64,000 nucleotides of DNA from Caldalkalibacillus mannanilyticus JCM 10596. GTDB lineage: Bacteria > Bacillota > Bacilli > Caldalkalibacillales > JCM-10596. The translations under genes and the position numbers were made by a program. The first letter of the stretch is position 1. Each line of letters starts with the position of its first letter. The stretch covers positions 1 to 64,000 of the forward strand of contig NZ_BAMO01000027.1 of the NCBI RefSeq assembly GCF_000615945.1. The letters are read 5' to 3'. The notes below the pieces were generated by a model. That model had not been told where the DNA came from and ran no database searches. It worked only from the letters and a program-made list of their open reading frames with translations. This document shows, piece after piece, positions 1 through 8,873 of the stretch.

Positions 1-93
1 AAATAATAGTATAATATGAGAACTGTTGAAAGTATAGTCTATAAAGAATTGTGAATTTGTAGTATAATGAAAATAGATAATATACGATTTGGA

Positions 94-134
94 ATATGGA
101 ACGAGTTCTCAATAAAAAGAGGGTCGTTCCATAT
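94..134 (+). promoter_or_regulatory. 5'-UTR hairpin, 11-bp perfect stem
   Basis: Arms ATATGGAACGA (94-104) and TCGTTCCATAT (124-134) are perfectly complementary around a 19-nt loop. They lie between a TATAAT-like -10 (63-68) and the ribosome binding site of the gene starting at 176. No T-run follows, so this is not a standard terminator. It could stabilise the mRNA or be a protein-binding inverted repeat. Confidence 0.5.
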
Positions 135-175
135 CTATGTACTTAGAAGAGAATTATTTTCAGAGGGAGCATTTT

Positions 176-808
176 ATGAATTTCAAAAGAACTATTGGCA
201 TCTATATGCTTGTATTTTTAGTAAGTATTGTTATGGTTATCTTACAAATTAACTTTTATATAGCGTTAACGACAATTATTATGATAGTGTTCTTTGGACT
301 AATATTCCCTTTTTTAAGCATCGTTTTTTGGGAAAAGGATATATACAAGATAGAAAAATTCCTGATCGATAATAAAAAGAATCCTAATTACCAACTTTTC
401 TATGCATTAGCAAATAACATTGATGAAGAAGTAGAAGAGGTTATTGGCAAATTGTTGAGCAAGTATAAAGCTAAAAACAAGCAAGCATTATTTAAAGTGA
501 TTTATGCATTATACAAAAAAGAGATACTGAGTGCAAAACATGAAGTCGAACATATTAAACCAGTTAATTATATGAAATATTATAAATCGATAGTTTTGGT
601 AGAAGAAGGAGAAATAAATGAAGCAAGGCAGTTAATTGAGCAAGTTCCAATTCCTTGGATGAAAAGTGCTCTTCTAGCTGAAATAGAGAATAGATTAAAA
701 AACCGTGATGAGGCAAAGCGTTTTGCAAAAGAAGCACTTGAGCAGGCAAAAGGTTTACAGAAGTATATTCTGTATAAAACTTATCAAAGAGAGTTTGAAA
801 TAATGTAA
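176..808 (+). CDS. Small two-TM membrane protein with helical cytosolic domain
   Basis: Encodes about 210 residues. Two hydrophobic stretches (about residues 5-22 and 24-45) suggest membrane anchoring. The remainder is charged and helical, with TPR-like spacing (for example YYKSIVLVEEGEINEARQ), so a cytosolic protein-interaction domain is plausible. The ATG at 176 is chosen because AGAGGGAG (162-169) sits just upstream; an in-frame ATG at 137 lacks a ribosome binding site. I do not recognise a named family. The gene stands alone, with a hairpin in its leader. Confidence 0.7.
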   Translation: MNFKRTIGIYMLVFLVSIVMVILQINFYIALTTIIMIVFFGLIFPFLSIVFWEKDIYKIEKFLIDNKKNPNYQLFYALANNIDEEVEEVIGKLLSKYKAKNKQALFKVIYALYKKEILSAKHEVEHIKPVNYMKYYKSIVLVEEGEINEARQLIEQVPIPWMKSALLAEIENRLKNRDEAKRFAKEALEQAKGLQKYILYKTYQREFEIM

Positions 809-1061
809 TAGTCAGTAGTATGAGTCAGGTCTATGTGTCTGTTTTAACTCTTTTTTACGATCGAAGGTCCAACCCGAGTAAGTACCAAGACGCTTGGTAG
901 CTGACAGGCAACTGGTGGAGAGGTAATCTAAAATGGTATAATTAGATAAAATATTCATGGATGAGATGAATATCAACATGAATACTGCTAAGGAACGATT
1001 GCTTAAAATCATTGATGAAATTACTGAGTAGAATAATTCAGGAACATCCGGGAGTGGTGAG
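809..1061 (+). other. Intergenic stretch with degenerate coding-like fragments
   Basis: Two short open stretches lie here. One (about 822-900) could encode a 26-residue peptide ending RRSNPSKYQDAW. The other (942-1031) is open for 29 codons, with a first ATG at 957 (MDEMNINMNTAKERLLK). Neither has a convincing ribosome binding site. They may be remnants of a larger gene, possibly a sugar-binding protein tail, but the family is not certain. Confidence 0.25.
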
Positions 1062-2078
1062 ATGAAAGTAACAATTGAAGATATAGCCAAAGAGGCAAAT
1101 GTCTCAATCGCAACAGTATCAAGAGTCATTAATAATACAAAAGCGGTTAGTCCAGAGTTAAGACAGAGAGTATATGATGTCATTCAAAAAAGAAATTTTA
1201 AGCCCAATGCGTTAGCTAAGGGTTTAATCACTAATAAAACACACATCATTGGTATCGTGGTCCCTGATATCTCTAATTCTATTTTTGGTGCACTGACAAA
1301 GGGGATTAATAGTGTATGTGAACAAAAAGGATATACGCTAATGGTTTGTGATTCAGGTGGCCAAAAGGAAAAAGAATTAGAATTATTAGAGATTTTGACA
1401 GATAAAAAAGTCGATGGTCTTTTGTTTGCTGGGGTAGAAATAAATGGTTCATTGGTAAAAGAAATGAAAAATAAAGATTATCCCATTGTATTGGTCACTC
1501 AAGAAGCGGCTGATGGTGACGAAGAAATTAAGACAGTCATTCATGATAATGTGAAGGCTACATATGATGCGGTTTCTTTTTTAATTAAAAATGGTCATAA
1601 AAAGATAGCATTAATAGGTGGTCCAGAAAATGATTTCTCTTCAGGTCAAAAACGTTTAAAAGGATTTCGACTAGCTTTAGAGGAACATAAGATTGACGTT
1701 CCAGATTCGTATATTGAACATGGGGATTTTTCTTTTAACTCAGGATTCAGATGTATGAAGAAGATTTATGAGGAAAATAGTGTATTACCGACAGCTGTTA
1801 TGGTGTGTAACGATGTTATGGCGATTGCAGCTATACGCTTTTTGGAAGGTGCAAACATGAATGTACCTGGTGATATTTCCATCATGGGATTTGATGATTC
1901 AGAATATGCCAATTACTTTAGTCCTGAACTATCGACCGTACGGATCTCATATTTCGATGAGGGTGAAAAGGCAGCAAAAACGCTTTTTAAATTAATAGAT
2001 AACAAGCATACAAATATACCAACAACTCAGTTTATTCCTCATAAAATTATCAGAAGAAACAGTGTAAGGAGAGTATAA
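1062..2078 (+). CDS. LacI-family transcriptional regulator
   Basis: 338 residues, the normal LacI length. The N-terminal helix-turn-helix starts at residue 2 (VTIEDIAKEANVSIATVSRV) and is followed by the hinge helix and a periplasmic-binding-protein-like effector domain (about 60-338). The C-terminal MGFDDSEYANYFSPELSTV is typical of the family. A ribosome binding site GGGAGTGG precedes ATG 1062. Immediately downstream lie two identical 16-bp palindromes flanking a promoter for fructokinase and sucrose phosphorylase genes, so this is probably a local repressor responding to sucrose or a related sugar. The effector is inferred from context only. Confidence 0.92.
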   Translation: MKVTIEDIAKEANVSIATVSRVINNTKAVSPELRQRVYDVIQKRNFKPNALAKGLITNKTHIIGIVVPDISNSIFGALTKGINSVCEQKGYTLMVCDSGGQKEKELELLEILTDKKVDGLLFAGVEINGSLVKEMKNKDYPIVLVTQEAADGDEEIKTVIHDNVKATYDAVSFLIKNGHKKIALIGGPENDFSSGQKRLKGFRLALEEHKIDVPDSYIEHGDFSFNSGFRCMKKIYEENSVLPTAVMVCNDVMAIAAIRFLEGANMNVPGDISIMGFDDSEYANYFSPELSTVRISYFDEGEKAAKTLFKLIDNKHTNIPTTQFIPHKIIRRNSVRRV

Positions 2079-2101
2079 GGGTTTAATTTTTTTATTAATA
2101 T

Positions 2102-2117
2102 AGGAAAACCTTTTCCT
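2102..2117. promoter_or_regulatory. LacI-type operator 1 (AGGAAAACCTTTTCCT)
   Basis: An inverted repeat with 7-bp arms around a CC centre. An identical 16-bp copy lies at 2256-2271. LacI-family operators are short palindromes with symmetric arms, and the regulator gene ends 24 bp upstream. Confidence 0.75.
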
Positions 2118-2214
2118 AGTGCTTTCATTCATATAATAATAGTATTTAAGAAATTAATTGTGAAGAAAATATAGTTCATTTAGTAACAATCGTATTACTT
2201 ATTCGTAGCAACTA

Positions 2215-2244
2215 TTGATTTTTGCTCAAAAAATAGCATATAAT
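2215..2244 (+). promoter_or_regulatory. Promoter of the sucrose phosphorylase operon
   Basis: -35 TTGATT (2215-2220) and -10 TATAAT (2239-2244) are separated by 18 bp. Operator 2 begins 12 bp after the -10, so a bound repressor would cover the start of the transcript. Confidence 0.7.
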
Positions 2245-2255
2245 TTTAATTAATC

Positions 2256-2271
2256 AGGAAAACCTTTTCCT
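2256..2271. promoter_or_regulatory. LacI-type operator 2 (AGGAAAACCTTTTCCT)
   Basis: Identical in all 16 bases to the site at 2102-2117, centred 154 bp away, which would allow repression by DNA looping. The remaining leader, 2272-2434, holds a weak hairpin (about 2375-2393) and no convincing gene. Confidence 0.75.
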
Positions 2272-2437
2272 AATATCTTAGAATTCAACTTTTAGTCTTT
2301 AACTGAGAGGCTGTGATAAATTAAAGCATTGAAGCTCTGGAGAAATTTGCATGATTTTTAACTTCTAAGGAAAAAATAGTTTAAGAAAAACTATAAAACA
2401 TGAAATCAAATCCATGGTCAAAAGTTGAGGGATTATG

Positions 2438-3393
2438 ATGTTTAATTTTAATGAAAAAATGGACTTGCAACATAAAAGCAATGATATCCTAACAATAGGA
2501 GAACTCCTCATTGATATGATATCGGAAGAGTACGATGACACCTTTGAGTGTCAAACATATAATAAGTTTTTTGGTGGTTCTCCTTCAAATATCGCCATAA
2601 ACACCAAAAGATTAGGGATTAACTCATTAGTCGCATCAGCCGTTGGGCATGATGGACTTGGAAATTTTTTAATCAAGCAATTGGAAAAAGTTCAAATTGA
2701 TACAAGGTGTATTCAAAAGGTTGATTATTCGACAAGTTTGGTAGTCGTCACGAAAAGTAAATTAACACCGATCCCTATTTTTTATAGAGGAGCAGACTAC
2801 CATCTAGAATATACTTCCCAACTTGAGGAAGCGATAAGAAACTCGAAGATTATTCATTTTTCTTGTTGGCCTATTTCGATGCCGCAAGCAAGGCGTACGA
2901 TTGAGAAATGTATAGAGGAAGCGAGAGTCAATAATGGTTTAGTGTGTTTTGATCCAAATTATCATCCGATGCTATGGGAAAAGGGCGAAGATGGACTAGA
3001 ATATGTGAAATCGTTTATTGGAAAAGTCGATATTGTGAAGCTTCTGAAGTTGATGCAGAACGCATTTTTGGTCAGGATAGTTATGAAAATCATATTGAGA
3101 AGTTTTTAGCACTAGGAGCAAAGCTTGTCATTATGACGCTTGGGAAAGACGGGGCGTTAGTTTCAAATGGGAAAGAAACGATTAAATTTAATACACTTGC
3201 TGAAGAAGTAATGGATACGACAGGTGCAGGAGATGCCTTTTGGTCAGGATTTTATACTGCAATCGTTAAAGGATATACCATTAAGGATGCTTTACGTATT
3301 GGATTCGCAGTGAGTGCTTTTAAGTTGAGATTCATTGGGGCAGTGGTGGATTTACCAACAATTGAAGAAATTAAAGAAATCTATAGTTTGTAA
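2438..3393 (+). pseudogene. PfkB-family carbohydrate kinase (fructokinase-like), frameshifted
   Basis: A ribokinase/PfkB kinase expected to use ATP to phosphorylate a sugar; fructose released by the downstream sucrose phosphorylase is the likely substrate. The N-terminal part has the sugar-binding motif GGSPSNIAINTKRLG. The C-terminal part has the PfkB signature DTTGAGDAFWSGF with the catalytic Asp. The two halves are in different frames. At 3041 one C appears to be missing: AAG-C-TTCTGAA should read AAG-CCT-TCT-GAA, giving VDIVKPSEVDAERIFG. With it restored the protein is about 319 residues, normal for the family. ATG 2438 is better spaced from TTGAGGG than ATG 2435. Sequencing error or a recent mutation are both possible. 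Confidence 0.85.
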
Positions 3394-3405
3394 GGAGTCG
3401 AGAGT

Positions 3406-4875
3406 ATGGAGCTAAAAAATCAAGTACAGCTTATCACTTATCCAGATTCACTTGGAGGAAATTTAAATACGTTAAATAATGTGCTTCTAAAGCATTTTTC
3501 AGATATTTTTAAAGGTGGAATTCACATTTTACCACCGTTCCCATCTTCAGGTGATCGGGGGTTTGCTCCATTAACATACTTAGAAATCGATCCACAACAT
3601 GGGACTTGGGAGGATATTCAAAAAATCGGAAAAAATCATGATGTGTTAGTGGATTTAATGGTTAACCATATTTCGAGACAATCTTCTTATTTTCAAGACT
3701 TCCTCAAAAAAGGGCGAAATTCAGAGTATGCGGATTTGTTTATTACTTTAGATAAGTTGTGGGAAGACGGACAGCCAAAGCAAGAAGACATTGATAAAAT
3801 GTTCCTAAGAAGAGAAGTGCCGTATTCAACCTTCACGATTGAAGAAACGGGTGAAGAAGAGTCGGTGTGGACCACATTTGGAAAAACAAATCCTTCAGAA
3901 CAGATTGATTTAGACGTCAAATCACAGCAAGTAAAAGACTTGTTAACGGAATTCTTCGTGAATTTTAGCAATAATGGCGTGAAAATTGTTAGATTAGATG
4001 CCGTTGGATACATCATTAAAAAGCTTGGTACGAGTTGCTTTTTTGTGGAACCAGAAATCTATCAGTTCCTGGATTGGATCAAGGAGTTAGCGGATTCTTT
4101 AGATATTGAATTATTGCCTGAAGTTCATTCTCATTATTCGATTCAATACAAGTTAGCAGACCGTGGATTTTGGATTTATGATTTTATCCTTCCGTATACC
4201 GTGCTAGATACAATGATTAATAAATCTAGTGTGAAACTGTATGAGTATTTAAAAAATCGACCTGAAAAACAATTCACTATGCTTGATTGTCACGATGGTA
4301 TCCCTGTGAAACCAGATATGGACGGATTAATTGATACGAAAGAAGCAAGAAAATTAGTGGATATTTGTTTAGAAAGAGGTTCAAACTTGAGCCTTGTTTT
4401 ATCAGATGAACATAAAGCAGAGGACGGTTTTGATGTTCATCAAATTAGATGTTCATATTACTCAGTTTTAAATTGTGATGATGACGCCTATTTAGCAGCA
4501 AGAGCGATCCAACTCTTCGTACCTGGTATCCCACAAGTTTATTATGTCGGTCTTCTAGCAGGAGAAAATGACGTTGAAAATGTAGAGAAGACAGGTGAAG
4601 GCCGTGAAATTAACAGACATAACTTCAGCCTCGAAGAAATCGAAGAATCATTACAAAAAGACGTTGTGCAAAGACAATTAGAACTCATCAGATTCAGAAA
4701 TGAACACCCAGCATTTAATGGTGAATTTAAGGTTCAGAACTCTGCAAGTGATGAAGTCCGCTTGGCTTGGGAAAAGGATGACACGTATTGTCAGTTGTTT
4801 ATTGATTTAAATAGTGGTAAATCCGTGATTGAGTATACTGATGGTGATGGGAAGATTGTTAAGTATACGGTTTAA
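3406..4875 (+). CDS. gtfA: Sucrose phosphorylase (GH13_18)
   Basis: 489 residues, the usual size. It converts sucrose and phosphate to glucose-1-phosphate and fructose in the cytosol. GH13 catalytic residues are visible: nucleophile D198 (IVRLDAVGY), acid/base E239 (LLPEVHSHY) and D294 in MLDCHDG. The N-terminal QLITYPDSLGGNL and IHILPPFPSSGDRGFAP segments are characteristic of sucrose phosphorylases. The start has GGAGTCGAG upstream. It lies 12 bp after the kinase gene and is almost certainly cotranscribed from the LacI-controlled promoter. No sucrose transporter is adjacent. Related enzymes acting on sucrose 6-phosphate or glucosylglycerate share this fold, so exact substrate choice is inferred. 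Confidence 0.92.
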   Translation: MELKNQVQLITYPDSLGGNLNTLNNVLLKHFSDIFKGGIHILPPFPSSGDRGFAPLTYLEIDPQHGTWEDIQKIGKNHDVLVDLMVNHISRQSSYFQDFLKKGRNSEYADLFITLDKLWEDGQPKQEDIDKMFLRREVPYSTFTIEETGEEESVWTTFGKTNPSEQIDLDVKSQQVKDLLTEFFVNFSNNGVKIVRLDAVGYIIKKLGTSCFFVEPEIYQFLDWIKELADSLDIELLPEVHSHYSIQYKLADRGFWIYDFILPYTVLDTMINKSSVKLYEYLKNRPEKQFTMLDCHDGIPVKPDMDGLIDTKEARKLVDICLERGSNLSLVLSDEHKAEDGFDVHQIRCSYYSVLNCDDDAYLAARAIQLFVPGIPQVYYVGLLAGENDVENVEKTGEGREINRHNFSLEEIEESLQKDVVQRQLELIRFRNEHPAFNGEFKVQNSASDEVRLAWEKDDTYCQLFIDLNSGKSVIEYTDGDGKIVKYTV

Positions 4876-4883
4876 TGGGTTTG

Positions 4884-4929
4884 GGAAGTGCGGGGATGGT
4901 TCTGGCGCTTCCTTTTTTTCGTATTGTGG
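4884..4929 (+). terminator. Intrinsic terminator after sucrose phosphorylase
   Basis: Stem GGAAGTGC (4884-4891) pairs with GCGCTTCC (4915-4922) with one G-T pair, followed by seven T residues. Confidence 0.85.
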
Positions 4930-4987
4930 AATAAACTTGGTATGCAATGATTTTTTGATTATATTCTTTGTGGAGGGTAGACATAAA

Positions 4988-5581
4988 ATGGTCAAGCAAC
5001 TGAATAAGGTAGATAAATTAATTATTGTAATTCACGAAATTTATGGGATTAATCAACATATGACGAATTTTTGCGAAAGATTAACAGAAGAGGGCTTTGA
5101 TGTTATCTGTCCGAACTTACTAAAACATGAGCAAACTTTCGATTATTCCGAAGAGGAGATTGCCTATCAAAATTTTATAAAGAATGTTGGGTTCACTGAT
5201 GCTGTATATAAAATAAAAAATGTATTAGTAAGTATTAAAAAGGAGTACAAAAAAATATATATTATTGGATTTAGTATAGGAGCAACTGTTGCTTGGTTGT
5301 GTAGTGAGGAAGATGATCTTGATGGGATAGTAGGATATTATGGTTCAAGAATTAGGGATTTCAAAGACATAGTTCCATCAAGTCCCACAATTCTATTCTT
5401 TCCGCAAAAAGAACAGTCCTTTGATGTTAATGAATTAATTTCTAATCTTGATAAAAGTAATACAGAAATTCATAAATTTAATGGAGAACATGGGTTTAGC
5501 GACCCATACTCTCCTAAGTATAATGAAAAATCAGCGGAAGGCGCTTTCGATAAAATGCTCGACTTTATTAGGAAACATTGA
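4988..5581 (+). CDS. Dienelactone hydrolase-like alpha/beta hydrolase
   Basis: 197 residues. An alpha/beta hydrolase of the dienelactone hydrolase family: N-terminal LIIVIHEIYGINQH resembles the family's oxyanion region, the nucleophile elbow is GFSIGA (S96; serine where classical DLH has cysteine), and the catalytic His is H168 in GEHGFSDP. The substrate is unknown. ATG 4988 follows GTGGAGGG at good spacing; upstream in-frame codons overlap the preceding terminator and are not used. It stands as a single gene between terminators. Confidence 0.82.
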   Translation: MVKQLNKVDKLIIVIHEIYGINQHMTNFCERLTEEGFDVICPNLLKHEQTFDYSEEEIAYQNFIKNVGFTDAVYKIKNVLVSIKKEYKKIYIIGFSIGATVAWLCSEEDDLDGIVGYYGSRIRDFKDIVPSSPTILFFPQKEQSFDVNELISNLDKSNTEIHKFNGEHGFSDPYSPKYNEKSAEGAFDKMLDFIRKH

Positions 5582-5612
5582 TTGAGAACTGAAGTGATTC
5601 AACTAAAGAGAT

Positions 5613-5644
5613 GCTAATCTTCAAGAAGGAGATTGGCTTTTTTC
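5613..5644 (+). terminator. Intrinsic terminator
   Basis: GCTAATCT pairs with AGATTGGC (one G-T pair) around a short loop, followed by six T residues. It serves the hydrolase gene. Confidence 0.75.
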
Positions 5645-5730
5645 TGTTGTAGTAAAGAGTAGAATACAGCCTCCACTATGATTGATTCGACACCAATAAC
5701 AGTAGAGGGACTTGGGGTGGCTGGCAAATT

Positions 5731-6312
5731 TCATGCTTTCTGTTTTTTCATAACATAAGATTCCATACTTCTATCGATATCAGCCAAGATTTTTACAAGC
5801 ACATCCATTGGATGTGTAAAGTCTGATTCTACCCATCTACTAATGATGGCAAGGCAACCTTGCACATGATATCGTACATTGTATTTCAATTCTTCACTCA
5901 CTTCAGAAATTCCCCATTCCTTACACCAAGTTACAATACATTTCTCTTCGAATAAACTGTTCAGGCGAATCAGAAAGCGCCCCTCCCCCTTTGTACCAAA
6001 TAGCATGCGGCATAATTGCTTATTCTCAATAATGTACTCAAATAATATTGTGTAAAATTTGATGGGGGGTTTTGAATAGTTCTGCATAATTATATCATTC
6101 AGCTCTTCAACAACTGCATTCTCCATTTGCTCATATAGATCATAGATATCCATATAATGAGCATAGAATGTTGCTCTGTGAATATCCACTTTATCGGTTA
6201 GTTCCCGGACTGTAATGTTCCGAAGGTTTTTATCAACCATCAATTCAGTAAGTCCATTTCGCAATGCCCTTTTTGTTTTTCTTACCCGTCTATCATCATT
6301 TTCCATACCCAT
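5731..6312 (-). CDS. TetR-family regulator
   Basis: 193 residues. The N-terminal TetR DNA-binding domain includes TVRELTDKVDIHRATFYAHY at about residues 34-53, where HRATFYAHY is the recognition-helix region. The C-terminal ligand domain matches the TetR subgroup that often sits beside transferases and exporters in Bacilli. The start at 6312 follows AAAAGGTG on the minus strand. It is divergent from the acetyltransferase gene starting at 6497. TCAGACAT occurs twice in the intervening DNA (6331-6338, 6361-6368) and may mark its binding region, but this is weak. Confidence 0.85.
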   Translation of the reverse strand: MGMENDDRRVRKTKRALRNGLTELMVDKNLRNITVRELTDKVDIHRATFYAHYMDIYDLYEQMENAVVEELNDIIMQNYSKPPIKFYTILFEYIIENKQLCRMLFGTKGEGRFLIRLNSLFEEKCIVTWCKEWGISEVSEELKYNVRYHVQGCLAIISRWVESDFTHPMDVLVKILADIDRSMESYVMKKQKA

Positions 6313-6496
6313 AAAATATTCACCTTTTTCTCAGACATCTTATTCTAAATGTGTCGTTTATCAGACATTAACAAATGTAATTGTATATAGAAAAACGACT
6401 TGTGTTCAATTATGATACATATATACAGATAAATCAACTGTTGTCGTCTTTCAAAGCACTTTGGAAAATTGCTAATTAGAATTAAGGAGGATAAAG

Positions 6497-7149
6497 ATGA
6501 TTAATTATAGAAGAGCTAAGCTGGATGAATTAAAAGATATCGCTAGAATGAGTGCATTGGCATTTGGAGAGTATCCTTTATGCGATGAAATTCGAAGCAA
6601 TTTAACGATATGGATAGTTTTACAAATTTTATGAGTGACGTATATCTTGTTTATATAAAAACTTATAGTAAGAACAATGAGTGTTTTGTTGGTGAGGAGA
6701 ATGGAAAAATTAAAAGTGTTGCAATGATAGCGCGCCCTCATAGCCCCGATATTAATTTATTGGATTATTTCCGCTCAGGAGCATTCAAACTATTGAAAAA
6801 GATCAGTCTTCTTCCTAAGCTTCTGAAATTTTTAGATGTTCTTGAAGAAGGGCACAAGCCTTGCAACGGGATAAAAGAGCATTCTTGGATGCTTGAATTT
6901 CTGGCAGTAGATAAATTTTGTAAGGGTCAGCAACTGGGAACTAAAATGCTTAATGAATGTGTTATACCCTATATTATGAATCAAAGCTGTGGTACTAAGC
7001 CGGTGACATTTATCACATTTACTAATACGGAGATTAATAGTAGGTTTTACCTCAAAAACGGTTTTACTGAATTTGATTACACAACGATACAGAGAAATGG
7101 TAAGGAAATTGGTAATTGGAGTTTCAGAATGACCATAAACCCTGCTTGA
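6497..7149 (+). pseudogene. GNAT-family N-acetyltransferase, frameshifted
   Basis: Starts at ATG 6497 after AAGGAGG. The first 35 codons (MINYRRAKLDELKDIARMSALAF...) read in one frame and the rest (MDSFTNFMSDVYLVYIK...) in another. A missing T in the run at 6601-6603 explains this: CAATTTAACG should read CAATTTTAACG, giving EIRSNFNDMDSFTNF. The repaired protein is about 217 residues. The acetyl-CoA loop is QQLGTKML, followed by a C-terminal NSRFYLKNGF motif typical of GNATs. The acceptor is unknown. It is divergent from the TetR gene, which may control it. Confidence 0.8.
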
Positions 7150-7481
7150 CAGGCATGTAAAACTTTCAAACAGGTGTAAATAACTCAGCTCGCAAATAAA
7201 AAGTCGAGTAATAATTTACATAATATTACAAGTGTTAACATGGCATCAAAATAAGATCGTTGTATAACATATTTCAATTGGCTTGAAGTAACTCAAGCTG
7301 GGCTTGTTGTGCAATCTGTTAAGTACTGAAATTCAAGGGCCTTAAACATCGCAATCCATAAGAAATATAGATGAAGATGTATTGATATAATGAAATTACA
7401 AATCATGAAGCGACAGTAGCGTAAGTTCTTGGAGAAAAATAAATGTATAGATGTCGTTAAAAAAGACAAGGAGGATTTCTC
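7150..7481. other. Intergenic region, nothing definite
   Basis: About 330 bp, AT-rich. A TATAAT hexamer lies at 7386-7391, but no good -35 is seen at standard spacing. No coding remnant or terminator is clear. The strong ribosome binding site AAGGAGG at 7469-7475 serves the next gene. Confidence 0.5.
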
Positions 7482-8354
7482 ATGAAAAATATTATTCCTG
7501 TTCTTTGGTTTGAGAAGGATGGAGAAAAGGCGGCGGAGTTTTATACTTCTGTTTTTCCGAAAAGCAAGCTAAAAGGAGCTACCTATGGACCGGATGGAAA
7601 GGTTATTACCATGGATTTTGAGATTGGTGGTGTGGATTTGGGTATTCTTAATGGAGGAGCCAACTTTGAGAAAAATCCGTCCATCTCCTTTACGGTTTAT
7701 CTGGAGTCAAAAGAGGAAATCGATGCCGTCTGGAAGGCATTATCGAATGAAGGCAAGGTTCTGATGCCTCTCAAAAGCTACGAATTCAGTGAATACTACG
7801 GATGGGTACAAGACGCCTACAGTGTTAGCTGGCAATTGACCTATGGGAAAAACATGGACTCCATGGTGGTACCAAGTCTCCTATTTACAAAGGACCATTA
7901 TGGACAGGCTGAGGAGGCTATTGGGAGATACACATCGATCTTTGAGGGAAGTCGAATCCATGATCTTTACCATTATGGAGAGGATCAGTTGACCAACCAT
8001 AAAGAGGCATTGATGTATGGAGCTTTTCAACTGGGAGATCAAAAGTTTATTGCCATGGACAGTGGTCTGGATCACGAATATACCTTTAACGAAGGCATCT
8101 CATTGATGGTGTTATGCGACAGCCAGGAAGAGATTGATCAATTGTGGGATACTCTTTCCGCAGTACCTCATGCGGAGCAGTGCGGTTGGTTAAAAGATCA
8201 ATTTGGTGTTTCCTGGCAAATTGTTCCCCGGGTATTAAATGAATATCTTAGAGACGAGGATAAAGATCGGGCGAATCGGGTCATGGATCTTGTTTTAAAG
8301 ATGAAAAAGCTTGAGATCGGGCCATTGAAGGCAGCGTATACCGGAGAGGAATAA
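7482..8354 (+). CDS. VOC-superfamily protein with two PhnB-like domains
   Basis: 290 residues in two tandem PhnB/glyoxalase-like modules (about 2-125 and 130-265). Each begins with a PxLxF...AEEAxxxYxxxF-type strand-helix (IIPVLWFEKDGEKAAEFYTSVF and VVPSLLFTKDHYGQAEEAIGRY) and ends with a W(Q/L)-type strand (GVSWQIVP). The family is often annotated as 3-demethylubiquinone methyltransferase-like, but no methyltransferase motif is present. A metal-dependent or ligand-binding role is likely. GC content looks higher than in neighbouring genes, which may indicate separate ancestry. Confidence 0.85.
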   Translation: MKNIIPVLWFEKDGEKAAEFYTSVFPKSKLKGATYGPDGKVITMDFEIGGVDLGILNGGANFEKNPSISFTVYLESKEEIDAVWKALSNEGKVLMPLKSYEFSEYYGWVQDAYSVSWQLTYGKNMDSMVVPSLLFTKDHYGQAEEAIGRYTSIFEGSRIHDLYHYGEDQLTNHKEALMYGAFQLGDQKFIAMDSGLDHEYTFNEGISLMVLCDSQEEIDQLWDTLSAVPHAEQCGWLKDQFGVSWQIVPRVLNEYLRDEDKDRANRVMDLVLKMKKLEIGPLKAAYTGEE

Positions 8355-8428
8355 AAGAAGTATGTTCTTGTAATATTTACAATGAGAGCGTTATTGGAAG
8401 AAGAAATATTATCATTTAAAGGAGAATG

Positions 8429-8863
8429 ATGAAAATGGTAAACATTGAGCACTTACAAACAATCAATGTGCCTGCATCAAAGGTATATGAAGCGTTAACC
8501 ACTACCAAGGGGCTTTCGGAAATATGGACTAATGAACTAACCGTTAATGATGAGATTGGATCGATTAACGAATTTCGATTCGGAAGAAATGATCTGACAA
8601 AGATGCGCATCGAAGAACTGATAACAAACAAGAGGGTTGTGTGGTATTGTGTTGACTCTGATCCGGAATGGATCGATACAATAGTCTCCTTTGAGATTGA
8701 AGAAAGTGGAGGGAAATCATCGATTACATTAAAGCATCTAAATTGGAGAGAACTTACTCCCTTTTACCGCTTTTGCAACTATAATTGGGGCATTTTTCTC
8801 TACAGCCTTAAAATGTACTGTGAGGAGGGAGAGGGACTCCCTTATCAGAAACGCAAGTTTTAG
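8429..8863 (+). CDS. SRPBCC (AHSA1/START-like) protein
   Basis: 144 residues. The N-terminal LQTINVPASKVYEALTTTKGLSEIWT is the hallmark of AHSA1-type SRPBCC domains, which bind small hydrophobic ligands, and the whole length fits a single domain. Several ATGs follow AAAGGAG: 8426 is too close, 8429 and 8435 are usable, and I chose 8429. The ligand is unknown. It follows the VOC gene by 74 bp in the same direction and may be cotranscribed. Confidence 0.82.
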   Translation: MKMVNIEHLQTINVPASKVYEALTTTKGLSEIWTNELTVNDEIGSINEFRFGRNDLTKMRIEELITNKRVVWYCVDSDPEWIDTIVSFEIEESGGKSSITLKHLNWRELTPFYRFCNYNWGIFLYSLKMYCEEGEGLPYQKRKF

Positions 8864-8873
8864 TCCTTTATAA

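Noticed and set aside
67-252. Open frame starting at 67
   Set aside because: Overlaps the better-supported gene starting at 176 in another frame and has no ribosome binding site; its composition looks like a frame shadow.
812-1183. 123-residue minus-strand frame
   Set aside because: Overlaps the LacI gene start on the opposite strand; serine/leucine-rich shadow of the LacI coding sequence.
6331-6368. Direct repeat TCAGACAT as a TetR operator
   Set aside because: Only 8 bp and lacking clear dyad symmetry; noted in the TetR entry but too weak for a separate feature.
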